The notes below the pieces were generated by a model that did no database searches, was not told the DNA's origin, and saw nothing but the letters and a program-made list of their open reading frames with translations. Made by a program: the position numbers and the translations under genes. From positions 1 to 9,447 of the forward strand of contig JAUYSF010000203.1 of assembly GCA_030696435.1 (NCBI GenBank): a stretch of DNA of 9,447 bases. Direction: 5' to 3'. Shown one piece after another: positions 1-7,267 of this stretch; the stretch's first letter is position 1, and every line of letters starts with the position of its first letter. The DNA is from Desulfoprunum sp. (GTDB lineage: Bacteria; Desulfobacterota; Desulfobulbia; Desulfobulbales; Desulfocapsaceae).

Positions 1-661
1 AGGCAATTTCGCGCACAAAAGCGGCAAAATCAGGGACCGCATCGGCAACCAGCGGACTGGGGTTGGCAACGTTGACATTGAGGGTAATGACCTTTGCGCC
101 CTTTTCTTCCGCCATTTTGCTGACGGCTTCAAGGGCTTCAAGACTGCCGGAGATAACGATCTGCTCGGGGCTGTTATGATTGGCCGCAGTCACCACCCCA
201 TCTCCTGTGTAGCCTGCAATCAAGAGGTCAATCGCGGCAATATCGAGCCCCAGAACCGCCCGCATTCCACCGGGATTTTTCAGGCCTTCACGCTCCATCA
301 AGGCACCGCGTCTGGCCACCAGTCGGATAGTGTCTTCAACAGTCAGGACTCCGGCAGCGTTGAGAGCTGAATATTCACCAAGGCTGTGGCCGGCAAAACA
401 AGCCACCTGCAAACTGTCGCCAAGGGCGTTCTGCAGGGCCTGCCAGCAAATGAGATTGGTGACGGTAATGGCCGGTTGCAGATGCACAGCCCTGGTCAAT
501 TCTTCCATCGGGCCTTCTGCCGTGATCTTTTGCAGAGGAAAATCACAGACCGATTCCGCCACCTCCATGAGAGAGGCACAGCTTGTGTCACTCTTGATAA
601 ACTCCTGCCCCATGCCAAGATACTGTGAGCCCTGGCCGGGGAAAAGTACCGCTATTTTCAT
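1..661 (-). CDS. fabD: Malonyl-CoA:ACP transacylase FabD (C-terminus cut by window edge)
   Basis: Moves malonyl from CoA to acyl carrier protein, supplying the extender unit for type II fatty-acid synthesis in the cytoplasm. The start was read from the reverse strand: ATG at 661-659, with GAGGGG (668-673) 6 nt upstream. 220 residues are visible; the family is about 310 long. Visible motifs are FPGQGSQ (residues 7-13), LQPAI (61-65), the nucleophile elbow [10 protein letters not shown] with Ser93 (91-100), the conserved Arg118 in LVARRG, and the [14 protein letters not shown] block (159-172). The start codon overlaps the lspA stop as ATGA, so translation is probably coupled. Oddity: in the segment matching the family's V-S-x-x-x-H-S-x-L-M, this protein reads NVANPSPLV (197-204 region), with Pro201 where the catalytic His should be. 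The frame is open on both sides, so this is a substitution and not a frameshift. Identity as FabD is secure; whether it is active is uncertain. Confidence 0.95.
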   Translation of the reverse strand, partial: MKIAVLFPGQGSQYLGMGQEFIKSDTSCASLMEVAESVCDFPLQKITAEGPMEELTRAVHLQPAITVTNLICWQALQNALGDSLQVACFAGHSLGEYSALNAAGVLTVEDTIRLVARRGALMEREGLKNPGGMRAVLGLDIAAIDLLIAGYTGDGVVTAANHNSPEQIVISGSLEALEAVSKMAEEKGAKVITLNVNVANPSPLVADAVPDFAAFVREIA

Positions 662-1140
662 GCAACACCCCTCGTGTTCTTTCGTTCTTGCAAAAAATTA
701 ACCACCAGAAAAAGTACCGCCCCGACACAGATGGCCGAATCGGCCACATTAAAGGACGGATAGTGATGTGAGCCCAGGTAGAAATCGAGAAAATCGACCA
801 CCGAACCATAGCGCAGCCGGTCGATGAGATTGCCTAGAGCGCCGCCGGCGATGAGGGCCAGGGCGATGCCATAGCCGCGGTGCGATGCCCTGAGACGGTA
901 ATAGGCAATGGTCAGGCCAATACAGGCCACGAGGCCAATCCCGAGAAAAAAATAGTGGCGCCAGGGAGAATCAACCCCCGCCAACATGCTGAAGGCCGCA
1001 CCACTGTTGGTGACATAGACCAGATTGAAAAAGCCGGGGATGATCTCTTTAACCTCATACAACTCAAATGATCGGAGAACCCAGAACTTTGTCAGCTGGT
1101 CGAAGGCAATAGCCAGTATGGCAATGATATAGTAAGCCAC
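658..1140 (-). CDS. lspA: Lipoprotein signal peptidase (signal peptidase II) LspA
   Basis: Inner-membrane aspartic protease that removes the signal peptide from prolipoproteins after lipid attachment to the lipobox Cys. The 160-residue length is normal for the family. Visible motifs are DQLTK (14-18), [11 protein letters not shown] (43-53), GNLIDR (103-108), VVDFLDF (114-120) and [11 protein letters not shown] (130-140). By comparison with characterised enzymes the catalytic Asp pair should be Asp116 and Asp134, and both are present. Four hydrophobic segments fit the known topology, roughly 1-18, 62-82, 90-107 and 134-150. The start is a GTG, 2 nt after the ileS stop, with AGGG (1150-1153) 9 nt upstream inside the end of ileS. 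Its 3' end overlaps fabD by ATGA. ileS-lspA adjacency is common in bacteria, which supports the assignment. Confidence 0.97.
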   Translation of the reverse strand: MAYYIIAILAIAFDQLTKFWVLRSFELYEVKEIIPGFFNLVYVTNSGAAFSMLAGVDSPWRHYFFLGIGLVACIGLTIAYYRLRASHRGYGIALALIAGGALGNLIDRLRYGSVVDFLDFYLGSHHYPSFNVADSAICVGAVLFLVVNFLQERKNTRGVA

Positions 1141-1142
1141 CC

Positions 1143-3965
1143 TTATGCACCCTGCCGCAGGTCAATATGGCTGACAACTGCGGCGCAGCGGTCACATATC
1201 AGAGGATGCTCATTGCTCTCACCTACCGTAATCGACCTGATCCAGCATCTCTCACATTTCTGGCCAGGTGCCGGCAGGACCCGAACGACCAAGCCTTCGA
1301 TTTCCTCACTGACAAAACAACCAGTCACCTCCGTGCCATCCTGTTCTTTCGTCAAGACAGAGACGATGGATATCTCTTTGAGAGTATGCCATTCCTGCGC
1401 CAGAAAATCAGCCAGTTCACCATCGGCCTGCAGGCGGACTTCCGCCTCAAGTGGATGCCCGATGATTTTTTCCTGGCGGGCAATCTCCAGGGCCTTGGTA
1501 ATCTCGGAACGGACCCTGATAAGTCTGTTCCAACGATTCTCGGTCGTTTGATCAATTTCCTGTGCACTGAGCACTGGAAATTCGACAAAGAAGATGCTCT
1601 CAGACAGAGGCGCATCGCCAGCCAGACCATAGAGAGACTCCCAGGCCTCGGCTGCGGTAAAACTGAGAACAGGCATCATCAGACGCAGCATCCCGTCCAG
1701 AATTTCAAAAAGGGTTGTCTGGGCTGCGCGGCGGCCAAACGAGTCCGCCCCTGAGGCGTAGAGTCGGTCTTTGATGATATCGAGATAGAAGGCACTCATG
1801 GTGGTGCCGCAGAAATAATTCAAGGCCTGGTAGATGGCATGAAACTCGAATTTTTCATAGGAGTGAACCACCTTGGCCTTGAGTTCGTCATAGCGGGCCA
1901 GGGCCCAACGATCTAACTCGGGCAGGTCGGCACGGTTCACGCGATGCCGCGCCGGATCAAAATCACTGAGATTACCGAGCATATAGCGGATCGTATTGCG
2001 GATCTTGCGGTAGGCATCAGCAACCTGACGCAGGATCTCGTCCGAGACCTTGACATCATCACGATAATCTTCGCTCGACACCCAGAGGCGCAGGATCTCC
2101 GCCCCGTATTTTTCGATGACCTCACCCGGCGCCACGACATTACCGACCGATTTGGACATCTTCTTGCCCTGGCCATCCACCACATAGCCATGGGTCAGAA
2201 CACCGAGAAAAGGTGCCCGCCCCCGCGTCCCGACCGAGGTGAGCAGGGCGCTGTTGAACCAGCCCCGGTGCTGATCGCTGCCCTCGAGATAGAGATCGGC
2301 CGGGGAGCGCAGTTCCGGGCGTTCCTCGCAGACAGCGGCATGGCTAACCCCGGAATCAAACCAGACATCGAGGATATCCTCTTCCTTGCTGAATTCGGTC
2401 GAACCGCACGTGCTGCATTTTGCATCCGGCCCGAGGAAGACATCAAGATCATAGCGGAACCAGGCGTCGGCCCCTTCCTTGCGAAAGAGTTCGTCAATCT
2501 TGGCCACCAGGGCCTCACTCTTGACGATCTCGCCGCAGTCTTTGCAGCTGATGATGGTGATCGGCGAGCCCCAGGTGCGCTGGCGTGAAAGACACCAATC
2601 CGGTCGTCCCTCGACCATGGCATAGATCCGCTGCATCCCCCAGGCCGGTGTCCATTCCACATTTTTGATGTTTTCCAGTGACTTGGCGCGCAGATCATTG
2701 ATCTCCATAGAGATGAACCACTGCGGAGTCGCCCGGTACATCACCGGTTTCTTGCAGCGCCAGCAGTGCGGATAACTGTGGTTGATATCGCTCTGATGGA
2801 TCAGCGCCCCGGACTCGGCCATATCCTTATTGATGATCTTGTTGACTGCCGGCACCTGCTGGCCGGCATAGGGACCAGCCTCACTGGTATAGACCCCTTC
2901 GCTGTCGACCGGTGAGAGGATATCGAGGCCGTAGCGCAGACCGGTCAGATAATCATCAGCACCATGACCAGGGGCGGTGTGTACGCAACCTGTTCCGGCA
3001 TCGGTGGTCACATAGTCGGCCAGAACCAGAAGTGAATCACGATCCATAAAAGGATGTCGACACCTGCGATTCTCCAGGTCTTTGGCCGAAAAGGTCTCCC
3101 GGATCTGAAAATCTGTTATGCCGATCTCGGTCATAACGGCAGCCACCAAATCCTGAGCAAGTATCCAGGTTTCCTCTCCGACCGCAACAGCCACATAGAC
3201 ATAGTCAGGGTGAAAGGCTACTGCCAGATTGGCGGGCAGGGTCCAGGGAGTGGTCGTCCAGATGACGATGGAGACCTTGTCCCCGGCCAGGGCCGGGCTG
3301 ATATCAGAAAAATCATCGACTACCGGAAACTTGACATAGATCGAAGGCGAACGGTGATCATGGTACTCAACCTCAGCCTCGGCCAGAGCGGTAGTGCAGG
3401 TCGAACACCAATAGACCGGCTTTTTGTTTCTGATCACCGATCCGGAGTGCAGAAAGCGGTTGAATTCCCGGGCAATGGCCGCCTCATAGGTATAATCCAT
3501 GGTCAGATAGGGTTTGTCCCAGTCACCGAGCACACCCAGGCGTTTGAACTCGGCCTTCTGGGCCTTGATCCATTTCTCGGCGTATTTGCGACAGGCTCCA
3601 CGTTTGGAGAGGATCGGGATGGTCTTCTTTTTGTCTCCCAATTCCAGATCGACATTATGCTCAATCGGTAGCCCATGGCAATCCCAACCGGGGATATAAG
3701 GCGCCTTGAATCCCGCCATACGTTTGGATTTAAGAATGATATCCTTGAGTATTTTATTAAAAGCGGTACCGAGATGGATGTGGCCGTTGGCATAGGGAGG
3801 GCCATCGTGCAGGACATAGAGGGGCTTGTCTTGTGACTTTTCCTGGATCTGACCGTAGAGATCCTCCTTTTCCCAGCGTTTCAGGCACATCGGTTCTCTT
3901 TGCGTCAAATTGGCCTTCATGTTAAACGCTGTCTGAGGCAGGTCGAGTGTTGCCCGGTAGTCCAT
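1143..3965 (-). CDS. ileS: Isoleucyl-tRNA synthetase
   Basis: Class I aminoacyl-tRNA synthetase that charges tRNA-Ile, with a CP1 editing domain that hydrolyses Val-tRNA-Ile. It is 940 residues, close to E. coli IleS (about 938). The first active-site motif is [12 protein letters not shown] (HIGH equivalent HLGT at 64-67). The KMSKS motif is intact at 602-606. Other family blocks are [10 protein letters not shown] of the editing site, [21 protein letters not shown] and [13 protein letters not shown]-terminal zinc knuckle has Cys904, Cys907, Cys924 and Cys927, as in the bacterial type. The start is ATG at 3965, preceded by AAGGAG (3972-3977) with 6 nt spacing. An in-frame TTG at 4055 would add 30 residues, but it has no such ribosome site and the extension does not look like IleS. 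It is the first gene of the ileS-lspA-fabD unit. Confidence 0.98.
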   Translation of the reverse strand: MDYRATLDLPQTAFNMKANLTQREPMCLKRWEKEDLYGQIQEKSQDKPLYVLHDGPPYANGHIHLGTAFNKILKDIILKSKRMAGFKAPYIPGWDCHGLPIEHNVDLELGDKKKTIPILSKRGACRKYAEKWIKAQKAEFKRLGVLGDWDKPYLTMDYTYEAAIAREFNRFLHSGSVIRNKKPVYWCSTCTTALAEAEVEYHDHRSPSIYVKFPVVDDFSDISPALAGDKVSIVIWTTTPWTLPANLAVAFHPDYVYVAVAVGEETWILAQDLVAAVMTEIGITDFQIRETFSAKDLENRRCRHPFMDRDSLLVLADYVTTDAGTGCVHTAPGHGADDYLTGLRYGLDILSPVDSEGVYTSEAGPYAGQQVPAVNKIINKDMAESGALIHQSDINHSYPHCWRCKKPVMYRATPQWFISMEINDLRAKSLENIKNVEWTPAWGMQRIYAMVEGRPDWCLSRQRTWGSPITIISCKDCGEIVKSEALVAKIDELFRKEGADAWFRYDLDVFLGPDAKCSTCGSTEFSKEEDILDVWFDSGVSHAAVCEERPELRSPADLYLEGSDQHRGWFNSALLTSVGTRGRAPFLGVLTHGYVVDGQGKKMSKSVGNVVAPGEVIEKYGAEILRLWVSSEDYRDDVKVSDEILRQVADAYRKIRNTIRYMLGNLSDFDPARHRVNRADLPELDRWALARYDELKAKVVHSYEKFEFHAIYQALNYFCGTTMSAFYLDIIKDRLYASGADSFGRRAAQTTLFEILDGMLRLMMPVLSFTAAEAWESLYGLAGDAPLSESIFFVEFPVLSAQEIDQTTENRWNRLIRVRSEITKALEIARQEKIIGHPLEAEVRLQADGELADFLAQEWHTLKEISIVSVLTKEQDGTEVTGCFVSEEIEGLVVRVLPAPGQKCERCWIRSITVGESNEHPLICDRCAAVVSHIDLRQGA

Positions 3966-3971
3966 AATTGT

Positions 3972-3977
3972 CTCCTT
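3972..3977 (-). promoter_or_regulatory. ileS ribosome binding site
   Basis: Reverse-strand AAGGAG lies 6 nt before the ATG at 3965. It is the strongest Shine-Dalgarno match in the window and fixes the ileS start over the upstream in-frame TTG at 4055. Confidence 0.85.
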
Positions 3978-3988
3978 GATTATATATA

Positions 3989-4014
3989 ATCCGGTGGTGT
4001 GTATCCCCCCGGAT
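3989..4014 (-). promoter_or_regulatory. Hairpin in the ileS leader
   Basis: Perfect 6-bp inverted repeat, ATCCGG at 3989-3994 and CCGGAT at 4009-4014, with a 14-nt loop. On the ileS message it ends 11 nt before the AAGGAG site. A self-complementary ATTATATATAAT (3979-3990) fills the gap and overlaps the stem by two bases. There is no T-run, so it is not an intrinsic terminator. It could be a protein-binding site or affect ribosome access. The function is inference only. Confidence 0.3.
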
Positions 4015-4047
4015 GAGCGAGGCTGATTCATGCCAACTGTAGCCGTG

Positions 4048-4236
4048 TCATCCAATTCCCATCAATAATGAGAGCCCGTTGACACCTAAAACCTCTAAAA
4101 ATACCAACTGAACACCAAGATGCAAGGTTAAAATCTCCTGAAAAATCCCCTGGGCTGCGCGGCCTGCTCCATCTTCCAGCAGCCCGATTTTTTCTTTCTT
4201 GGATATTGGTTTTTCAAAAACCTTTAAATTTGACAT
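4048..4236 (-). CDS. Possible small ORF upstream of ileS (doubtful)
   Basis: A 62-codon open frame begins MSNLKVFEKPISKKEK, with a basic N-terminus and a hydrophobic, Leu/Val-rich second half. I do not recognise it. Arguments against a gene: the start codon lies on the TTGACA box of the predicted ftsE promoter; the only ribosome-site-like sequence (GGGGA) is too close to the ATG; and the frame runs straight through a GC-rich inverted repeat with a T-run on the other strand. It ends 82 nt before ileS. It is listed because it is the only reading frame in the gap with a plausible composition; it is probably fortuitous. Confidence 0.15.
   Translation of the reverse strand: MSNLKVFEKPISKKEKIGLLEDGAGRAAQGIFQEILTLHLGVQLVFLEVLGVNGLSLLMGIG
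4152..4193 (+). terminator. Terminator-like hairpin with T-run, pointing toward ftsE
   Basis: GGGCTGC (4152-4158) and GCAGCCC (4179-4185) form a perfect 7-bp GC-rich stem. Two bases later comes T6 (4188-4193), followed by CTTTCTT. The right arm can alternatively pair with CTGCT at 4164-4168 (plus GG at 4161-4162) to give a tighter hairpin with a 9-nt loop, also abutting the T-run. This looks like a rightward intrinsic terminator, yet no plus-strand gene lies to its left within the intergenic region. It may end antisense transcription from ileS or a small RNA, or insulate the ftsE promoter. On the reverse strand the following T-run is weaker (ATTTTT after a 4-nt gap). Confidence 0.45.
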
Positions 4237-4258
4237 AATTCCCCGAGTTTATTAAAGT
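4230..4258 (+). promoter_or_regulatory. Candidate sigma-70 promoter for ftsE
   Basis: Perfect -35 box TTGACA (4230-4235), 17-nt spacer, and -10 box TAAAGT (4253-4258, 4 of 6 matches to TATAAT). Transcription would start near 4265, leaving a leader of about 50 nt before the ATG at 4318. It is the best promoter match in the divergent gap and suits the whole ftsE-ftsX-envC-ctpA operon. Confidence 0.5.
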
Positions 4259-4268
4259 AGATCAAAAT

Positions 4269-4285
4269 TCGACTATACGAGTCGA
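4269..4285. repeat. Inverted repeat just downstream of the ftsE promoter (possible operator)
   Basis: TCGACT (4269-4274) and AGTCGA (4280-4285) are perfect 6-bp arms around a 5-nt centre, ATACG. It sits about +5 to +21 relative to the predicted transcription start, where a repressor dimer would block initiation or clearance. It could also fold at the 5' end of the message. No family match is claimed. Confidence 0.35.
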
Positions 4286-4317
4286 CAGCCGGGTATTTTC
4301 AACAGGTGTAAAAGCTT

Positions 4318-5025
4318 ATGACAACGCAGCATCCTGTATCAGATACTATAATGATCGAACTGATTAAGGTTTCAAAGACCTATCCGCCCGACGTAACCGC
4401 CCTTACCGATATTTCCGTGACCATCGGCCGCGGAGAGATGTTTTTTTTGATCGGCATGAGTGGGGCCGGCAAAACAACCCTCCTAAAACTGCTCTGCAGC
4501 ATGGAGACCCCGACAAACGGACTTATCGAAGTCACAGGAAAACCCATTCATAAACTGAAAGGGACTGCTCTGGCCCGATTGCGGCAGAAAATCGGGGTGG
4601 CCTACCAGGATTTCAAGCTCCTGACTGACCGGACCGCCGCCGAAAACATCGCCATCTCCATGGAGGTTTCCTATAAAAAACCTCAGATCATCCGCAAACG
4701 TGTGGTTGACCTCCTCGAACAGCTCGATCTCTCCGACAAGCACAACACCATCACGGGAGAACTTTCCCGTGGCGAACAACAAAGGGTGACCCTGGCCCGT
4801 GCCGTCGCCAACTCGCCGGCACTCATCCTGGTGGATGAGCCCACGGGCAATCTTGATGCAACAACCACCGAGCGGGTGATGAAGCTTTTGAATAAATGCA
4901 ACAGTTCGGGGGCAACGATTGTCATCGCCACCCATGATGACTCCATCTACAGAGACACAACCCACCGGGTCATGGAACTGAGAAAAGGCCGAATCCACGC
5001 CGTCAATGGGGGGATGAACGCATGA
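4318..5025 (+). CDS. ftsE: Cell-division ABC transporter ATP-binding protein FtsE
   Basis: Cytoplasmic ATPase of the FtsEX complex, which uses ATP turnover to drive a conformational signal through FtsX to periplasmic wall-hydrolase regulators at the septum. It is 235 residues. Walker A is GMSGAGKTT (46-54), Q-loop Gln97 lies in YQDFKLL, the signature is LSRGEQQ (149-155), Walker B is LILVDE (169-174), followed by PTGNLD, and the switch His is His206. The signature has Arg in place of the first Gly of the usual LSGGEQQ. The start at 4318 has AGGTG (4304-4308) 9 nt upstream. A second ATG at 4351 matches the usual FtsE N-terminus (MIELIKVSKTYP) better but has no ribosome site, so the first 11 residues may be extra. 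The stop overlaps the ftsX start as ATGA. Confidence 0.95.
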   Translation: MTTQHPVSDTIMIELIKVSKTYPPDVTALTDISVTIGRGEMFFLIGMSGAGKTTLLKLLCSMETPTNGLIEVTGKPIHKLKGTALARLRQKIGVAYQDFKLLTDRTAAENIAISMEVSYKKPQIIRKRVVDLLEQLDLSDKHNTITGELSRGEQQRVTLARAVANSPALILVDEPTGNLDATTTERVMKLLNKCNSSGATIVIATHDDSIYRDTTHRVMELRKGRIHAVNGGMNA

Positions 5026-5909
5026 ATTTCTGGTTTACCGTCTTCCGGCAGGTCGGCAGAAATATCAGACAGACCTGGCCCTCGCAGCTGATGACCCTGC
5101 TCACTGTGTCCCTGTCCGTTCTGATCTTTGCCTTCTTCTATCTCGTCTATACCAATATGCTCAGTGTCGGGACCAAGCTCGGCGACGACCTCAGACTCAT
5201 TGTCTATCTCGAAGAACAACCCGGACCCGAAATGCAGGAGCAGCTCCGGCGTAAGATCACTAATTTCGATGAGGTACAGGAGATCCGCTTCATCTCGAAG
5301 ATCGAGGCCTATGATCGGTTTGTCAACCAGTTGTCCCAGAACAAGGATGTGCTCGAAGACATGCCCCATGATTTTCTGCCGGCCTCAATCGAGGTGATAC
5401 CCCTCAAGACGCTGCGAGGTCTCACCCAGATTAAGCTTTTTTCCGAGTATCTGGCCAAGCTGCCGGGGACCATTAAAGTCCAGTACGGCCAGGAATGGGT
5501 TGAGCGCTTCTACTCTTTTACTCGGCTGCTCTCAATTATTGTCCTACTTTCCGGCAACCTGCTGATCCTCACCACGGTATTCATGGTGGCCTATACGATC
5601 CGACTCACCATCATGGGCAGACAGGCGGAACTGGAGCTTTTAAAACTTGTCGGGGCCACGAACAACTATATCCGCACCCCTTTCCTGCTGGAAGGGCTCC
5701 TGCAAGGCCTGCTTGGCTCAACCTTCGGCCTCCTGTCTCTCTATCTGCTCTTTGATTGGATCAAGGTACAGTTTTCCGGACCAGGCCTGCTTACACTCTT
5801 TAACTTCACCTTTTTCCCCTATTCCGCCTCCTTTACCATCATCGGGGTATCCATCCTCCTCTGCACGGTGGGAAGCTTCACCTCCATGCAGAAATTTCTG
5901 CGCATCTAG
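5022..5909 (+). CDS. ftsX: Cell-division ABC transporter permease-like protein FtsX
   Basis: Integral-membrane partner of FtsE. Its large periplasmic loop in known systems binds the coiled-coil hydrolase regulator (EnvC or PcsB type). It is 295 residues, a normal length. The N-terminal segment MNFWFTVFRQVGRNIRQTWP is typical of the family. Hydrophobic segments at about 21-43, 168-192, 220-246 and 268-288 give four membrane spans, with a periplasmic domain at about 44-167. The cytoplasmic coupling stretch ELLKLVGATNNYIRTPF (205-221) is the family hallmark. Its start overlaps ftsE by ATGA, and GGGGGA inside the end of ftsE serves as ribosome site, so the two subunits are probably made in a coupled way. 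The envC-like gene starts 25 nt after its stop and is the expected partner. Confidence 0.94.
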   Translation: MNFWFTVFRQVGRNIRQTWPSQLMTLLTVSLSVLIFAFFYLVYTNMLSVGTKLGDDLRLIVYLEEQPGPEMQEQLRRKITNFDEVQEIRFISKIEAYDRFVNQLSQNKDVLEDMPHDFLPASIEVIPLKTLRGLTQIKLFSEYLAKLPGTIKVQYGQEWVERFYSFTRLLSIIVLLSGNLLILTTVFMVAYTIRLTIMGRQAELELLKLVGATNNYIRTPFLLEGLLQGLLGSTFGLLSLYLLFDWIKVQFSGPGLLTLFNFTFFPYSASFTIIGVSILLCTVGSFTSMQKFLRI

Positions 5910-5934
5910 ACGTCATCATGGTGAATTTCAGACT

Positions 5935-7218
5935 ATGATCAATCTCCAAAGGCATATATTGGGCTGGAGAAAGGCAGTACGGCGATCTCGACCGTTACTC
6001 TGTGGGGCAAGTTTGTTTCTGGCGATGTCCAGTCTTGCATGCATAATCTCACCTCCCTCTCTTGCCAGCGCCGAAAACAAAGAACAGGCTGCCTCTGAAG
6101 AAAACGTCAAGGATGGTGTCAAAACCTTTCGTATCAATATTCAACGCCTACAGGAAGGATTAGCAGCCCAGAGAGAGCAGTTCACCGAGTCCCTGAACAC
6201 AGAAAGGACTCTCCTTGAGGAACTCGAAGATATTGACAAACGGCTTGCCGAGCAGACAAGTAAGCTCAAGGCCCTGGAAGAGCGGAAGAATGGCCAACAG
6301 GTCGTCATTGACCAGAAAGAACGTGAACTGGCTGATGTGAGATCAGAAAAGGAAAAGGTGCAGCGACACCTGCAGAGGCGCATCGGTGCCTATTACAAAA
6401 TGGGCAATATCGGCCTCCTTAATGTGACATTTTCCGCCCAGACCCTACCGGAACTCCTAAAATTTCACGATGCATTCCAGGCTCTTATATCTTATGATCA
6501 AAATGTGATCGAGATCTACAGAAAAAGCATCGAAAAACTTGAGCGGGTTACAAAAACCCTCGGTCTTGAGAAATCAGTCCTCATCGATTTTATCGCCCAG
6601 GCCGTTACAGAACAAAAGGCAATAGACGGCACCAAAAATGAGAAGGAAACCCTGCTTCTTCATGTCCAAACCCAATCACAGCTGCACAAGCAGGCTATTG
6701 ATGAGATGGAAAAGGCCGCCGCGGAACTCTCATCCTCTCTTCTTGCCCTGAAAACCAAAGAAGAAAAATTAGAGCAGAGATTTCAGGATAAAAAAGGGCT
6801 CCTTCCGCCACCTGTCCCCGGCATTCTTGTCACACAGTTCCAACAGGAATCTCCCAATTCGCTCGGGATAGCCAAAAAATCGCAGGGTATAGCCATACTG
6901 GCCCCTGATGGAAGCAAGGTCAAGGCCATTTTCCCCGGCACCGTGGTTTTTGCCGGATATTTACGGGGCTATGGCAACACAATCATTGTGCATCACGGAT
7001 TTCAGTATTATTCTATCACCTCAAGGGTGGAGAGTATCCTCACGGAAAAAGGTCTTACTGTCGCGGCCGGAAGTGTCCTCGCAGAGACCGGAGAAACCGC
7101 CACCCTCATGGAAGAGGGGATCTACTTTGAACTCCGCCACGGTTCCACATCTCTTGACCCGATGATATGGCTCGCACCAGGCGGACTGCAGCATCAGGAA
7201 ACCCTCCCGAAAGACTAG
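5935..7218 (+). CDS. envC: EnvC-like murein hydrolase activator (coiled coil + degenerate LytM/M23)
   Basis: Secreted 427-residue protein. Residues 1-46 look like a signal peptide: a basic start (RRSR near 16-19), a hydrophobic core, and cleavage probably after SLASA. Residues about 65-150 and 190-285 are charged, heptad-like coiled coils, and about 297-415 is a LytM/M23 fold. The zinc ligands of active M23 enzymes are not evident: GIAKKSQGIAI replaces the H...D segment, and GIYFEL (395-400) has Gly395 and Tyr397 where an active enzyme has HxH. His353-His354-Gly355 remains. This matches EnvC, which binds FtsX and activates periplasmic amidases without cutting peptidoglycan itself. The start ATG 5935 has GGTGA 10 nt upstream. 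The reading frame also stays open back into ftsX, but nothing there fits. Cys36 (SLAC) is a poor lipobox, so export as a soluble periplasmic protein is more likely. The position directly after ftsEX supports the role. Confidence 0.9.
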   Translation: MINLQRHILGWRKAVRRSRPLLCGASLFLAMSSLACIISPPSLASAENKEQAASEENVKDGVKTFRINIQRLQEGLAAQREQFTESLNTERTLLEELEDIDKRLAEQTSKLKALEERKNGQQVVIDQKERELADVRSEKEKVQRHLQRRIGAYYKMGNIGLLNVTFSAQTLPELLKFHDAFQALISYDQNVIEIYRKSIEKLERVTKTLGLEKSVLIDFIAQAVTEQKAIDGTKNEKETLLLHVQTQSQLHKQAIDEMEKAAAELSSSLLALKTKEEKLEQRFQDKKGLLPPPVPGILVTQFQQESPNSLGIAKKSQGIAILAPDGSKVKAIFPGTVVFAGYLRGYGNTIIVHHGFQYYSITSRVESILTEKGLTVAAGSVLAETGETATLMEEGIYFELRHGSTSLDPMIWLAPGGLQHQETLPKD

Positions 7219-7267
7219 ACCTCATTTTTTTGGATCACCCCATATCTCATCTGCCTAAAGGAAGTCC

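Larger units (their letters stand above)
3966..4317. other. Divergent intergenic region between ileS and ftsE
   Basis: This 352-nt AT-richer stretch separates two outward-facing operons. Going left to right it holds the ileS ribosome site, a 12-bp AT palindrome (3979-3990), a 6-bp-arm hairpin (3989-4014), a terminator-like hairpin plus T-run reading right (4152-4193), a TTGACA/TAAAGT promoter for ftsE (4230-4258), and a 6-5-6 inverted repeat (4269-4285). I did not find a convincing promoter for ileS: matches on the reverse strand were 3-4 of 6 at each box. A 62-codon reverse ORF (4048-4236) crosses it but is weakly supported. No T-box consensus (AGGGTGG...) was seen in front of ileS. Confidence 0.7.

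Noticed and set aside
1167..3671. Long plus-strand open frames opposite ileS (195-214 codons)
   Set aside because: They lie entirely antisense to a well-conserved, full-length ileS. Their translations show no recognisable domains and mirror its codon bias.
3979..3990. Perfect -10-like TATAAT on both strands as a promoter for ileS or a plus-strand transcript
   Set aside because: Neither strand has a matching -35 box at 16-18 nt. On the reverse strand the start would fall inside or past the ribosome site of ileS.
3966..4055. 30-residue N-terminal extension of IleS from an in-frame TTG at 4055
   Set aside because: The ATG at 3965 has AAGGAG at ideal spacing and begins with the usual IleS N-terminus. 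The extension has a TTG start, no ribosome site, and spans the leader hairpin.
4441..4448. Run of eight T in ftsE as a slippage or programmed frameshift site
   Set aside because: The frame encodes a normal Met-Phe-Phe-Leu strand just before Walker A. No alternative frame product or stimulatory structure was apparent, so it looks like ordinary codon choice.
5647..5934. N-terminal extension of the EnvC-like protein into ftsX
   Set aside because: The frame is open, but the extra segment is a Ser/Pro/Cys-rich shadow of ftsX. It would place the clear signal peptide in the middle of the protein.
6034..6045. Lipobox at Cys36 of the EnvC-like protein (substrate for LspA)
   Set aside because: The residues before the Cys are S-L-A, with Ser at -3 where Leu/Val/Ile is expected. 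A better type I cleavage site (SLASA) follows 10 residues later.
7219..7267. T7 run between envC and ctpA as a terminator
   Set aside because: No hairpin precedes the T-run, so ctpA is more likely read through from the upstream operon.
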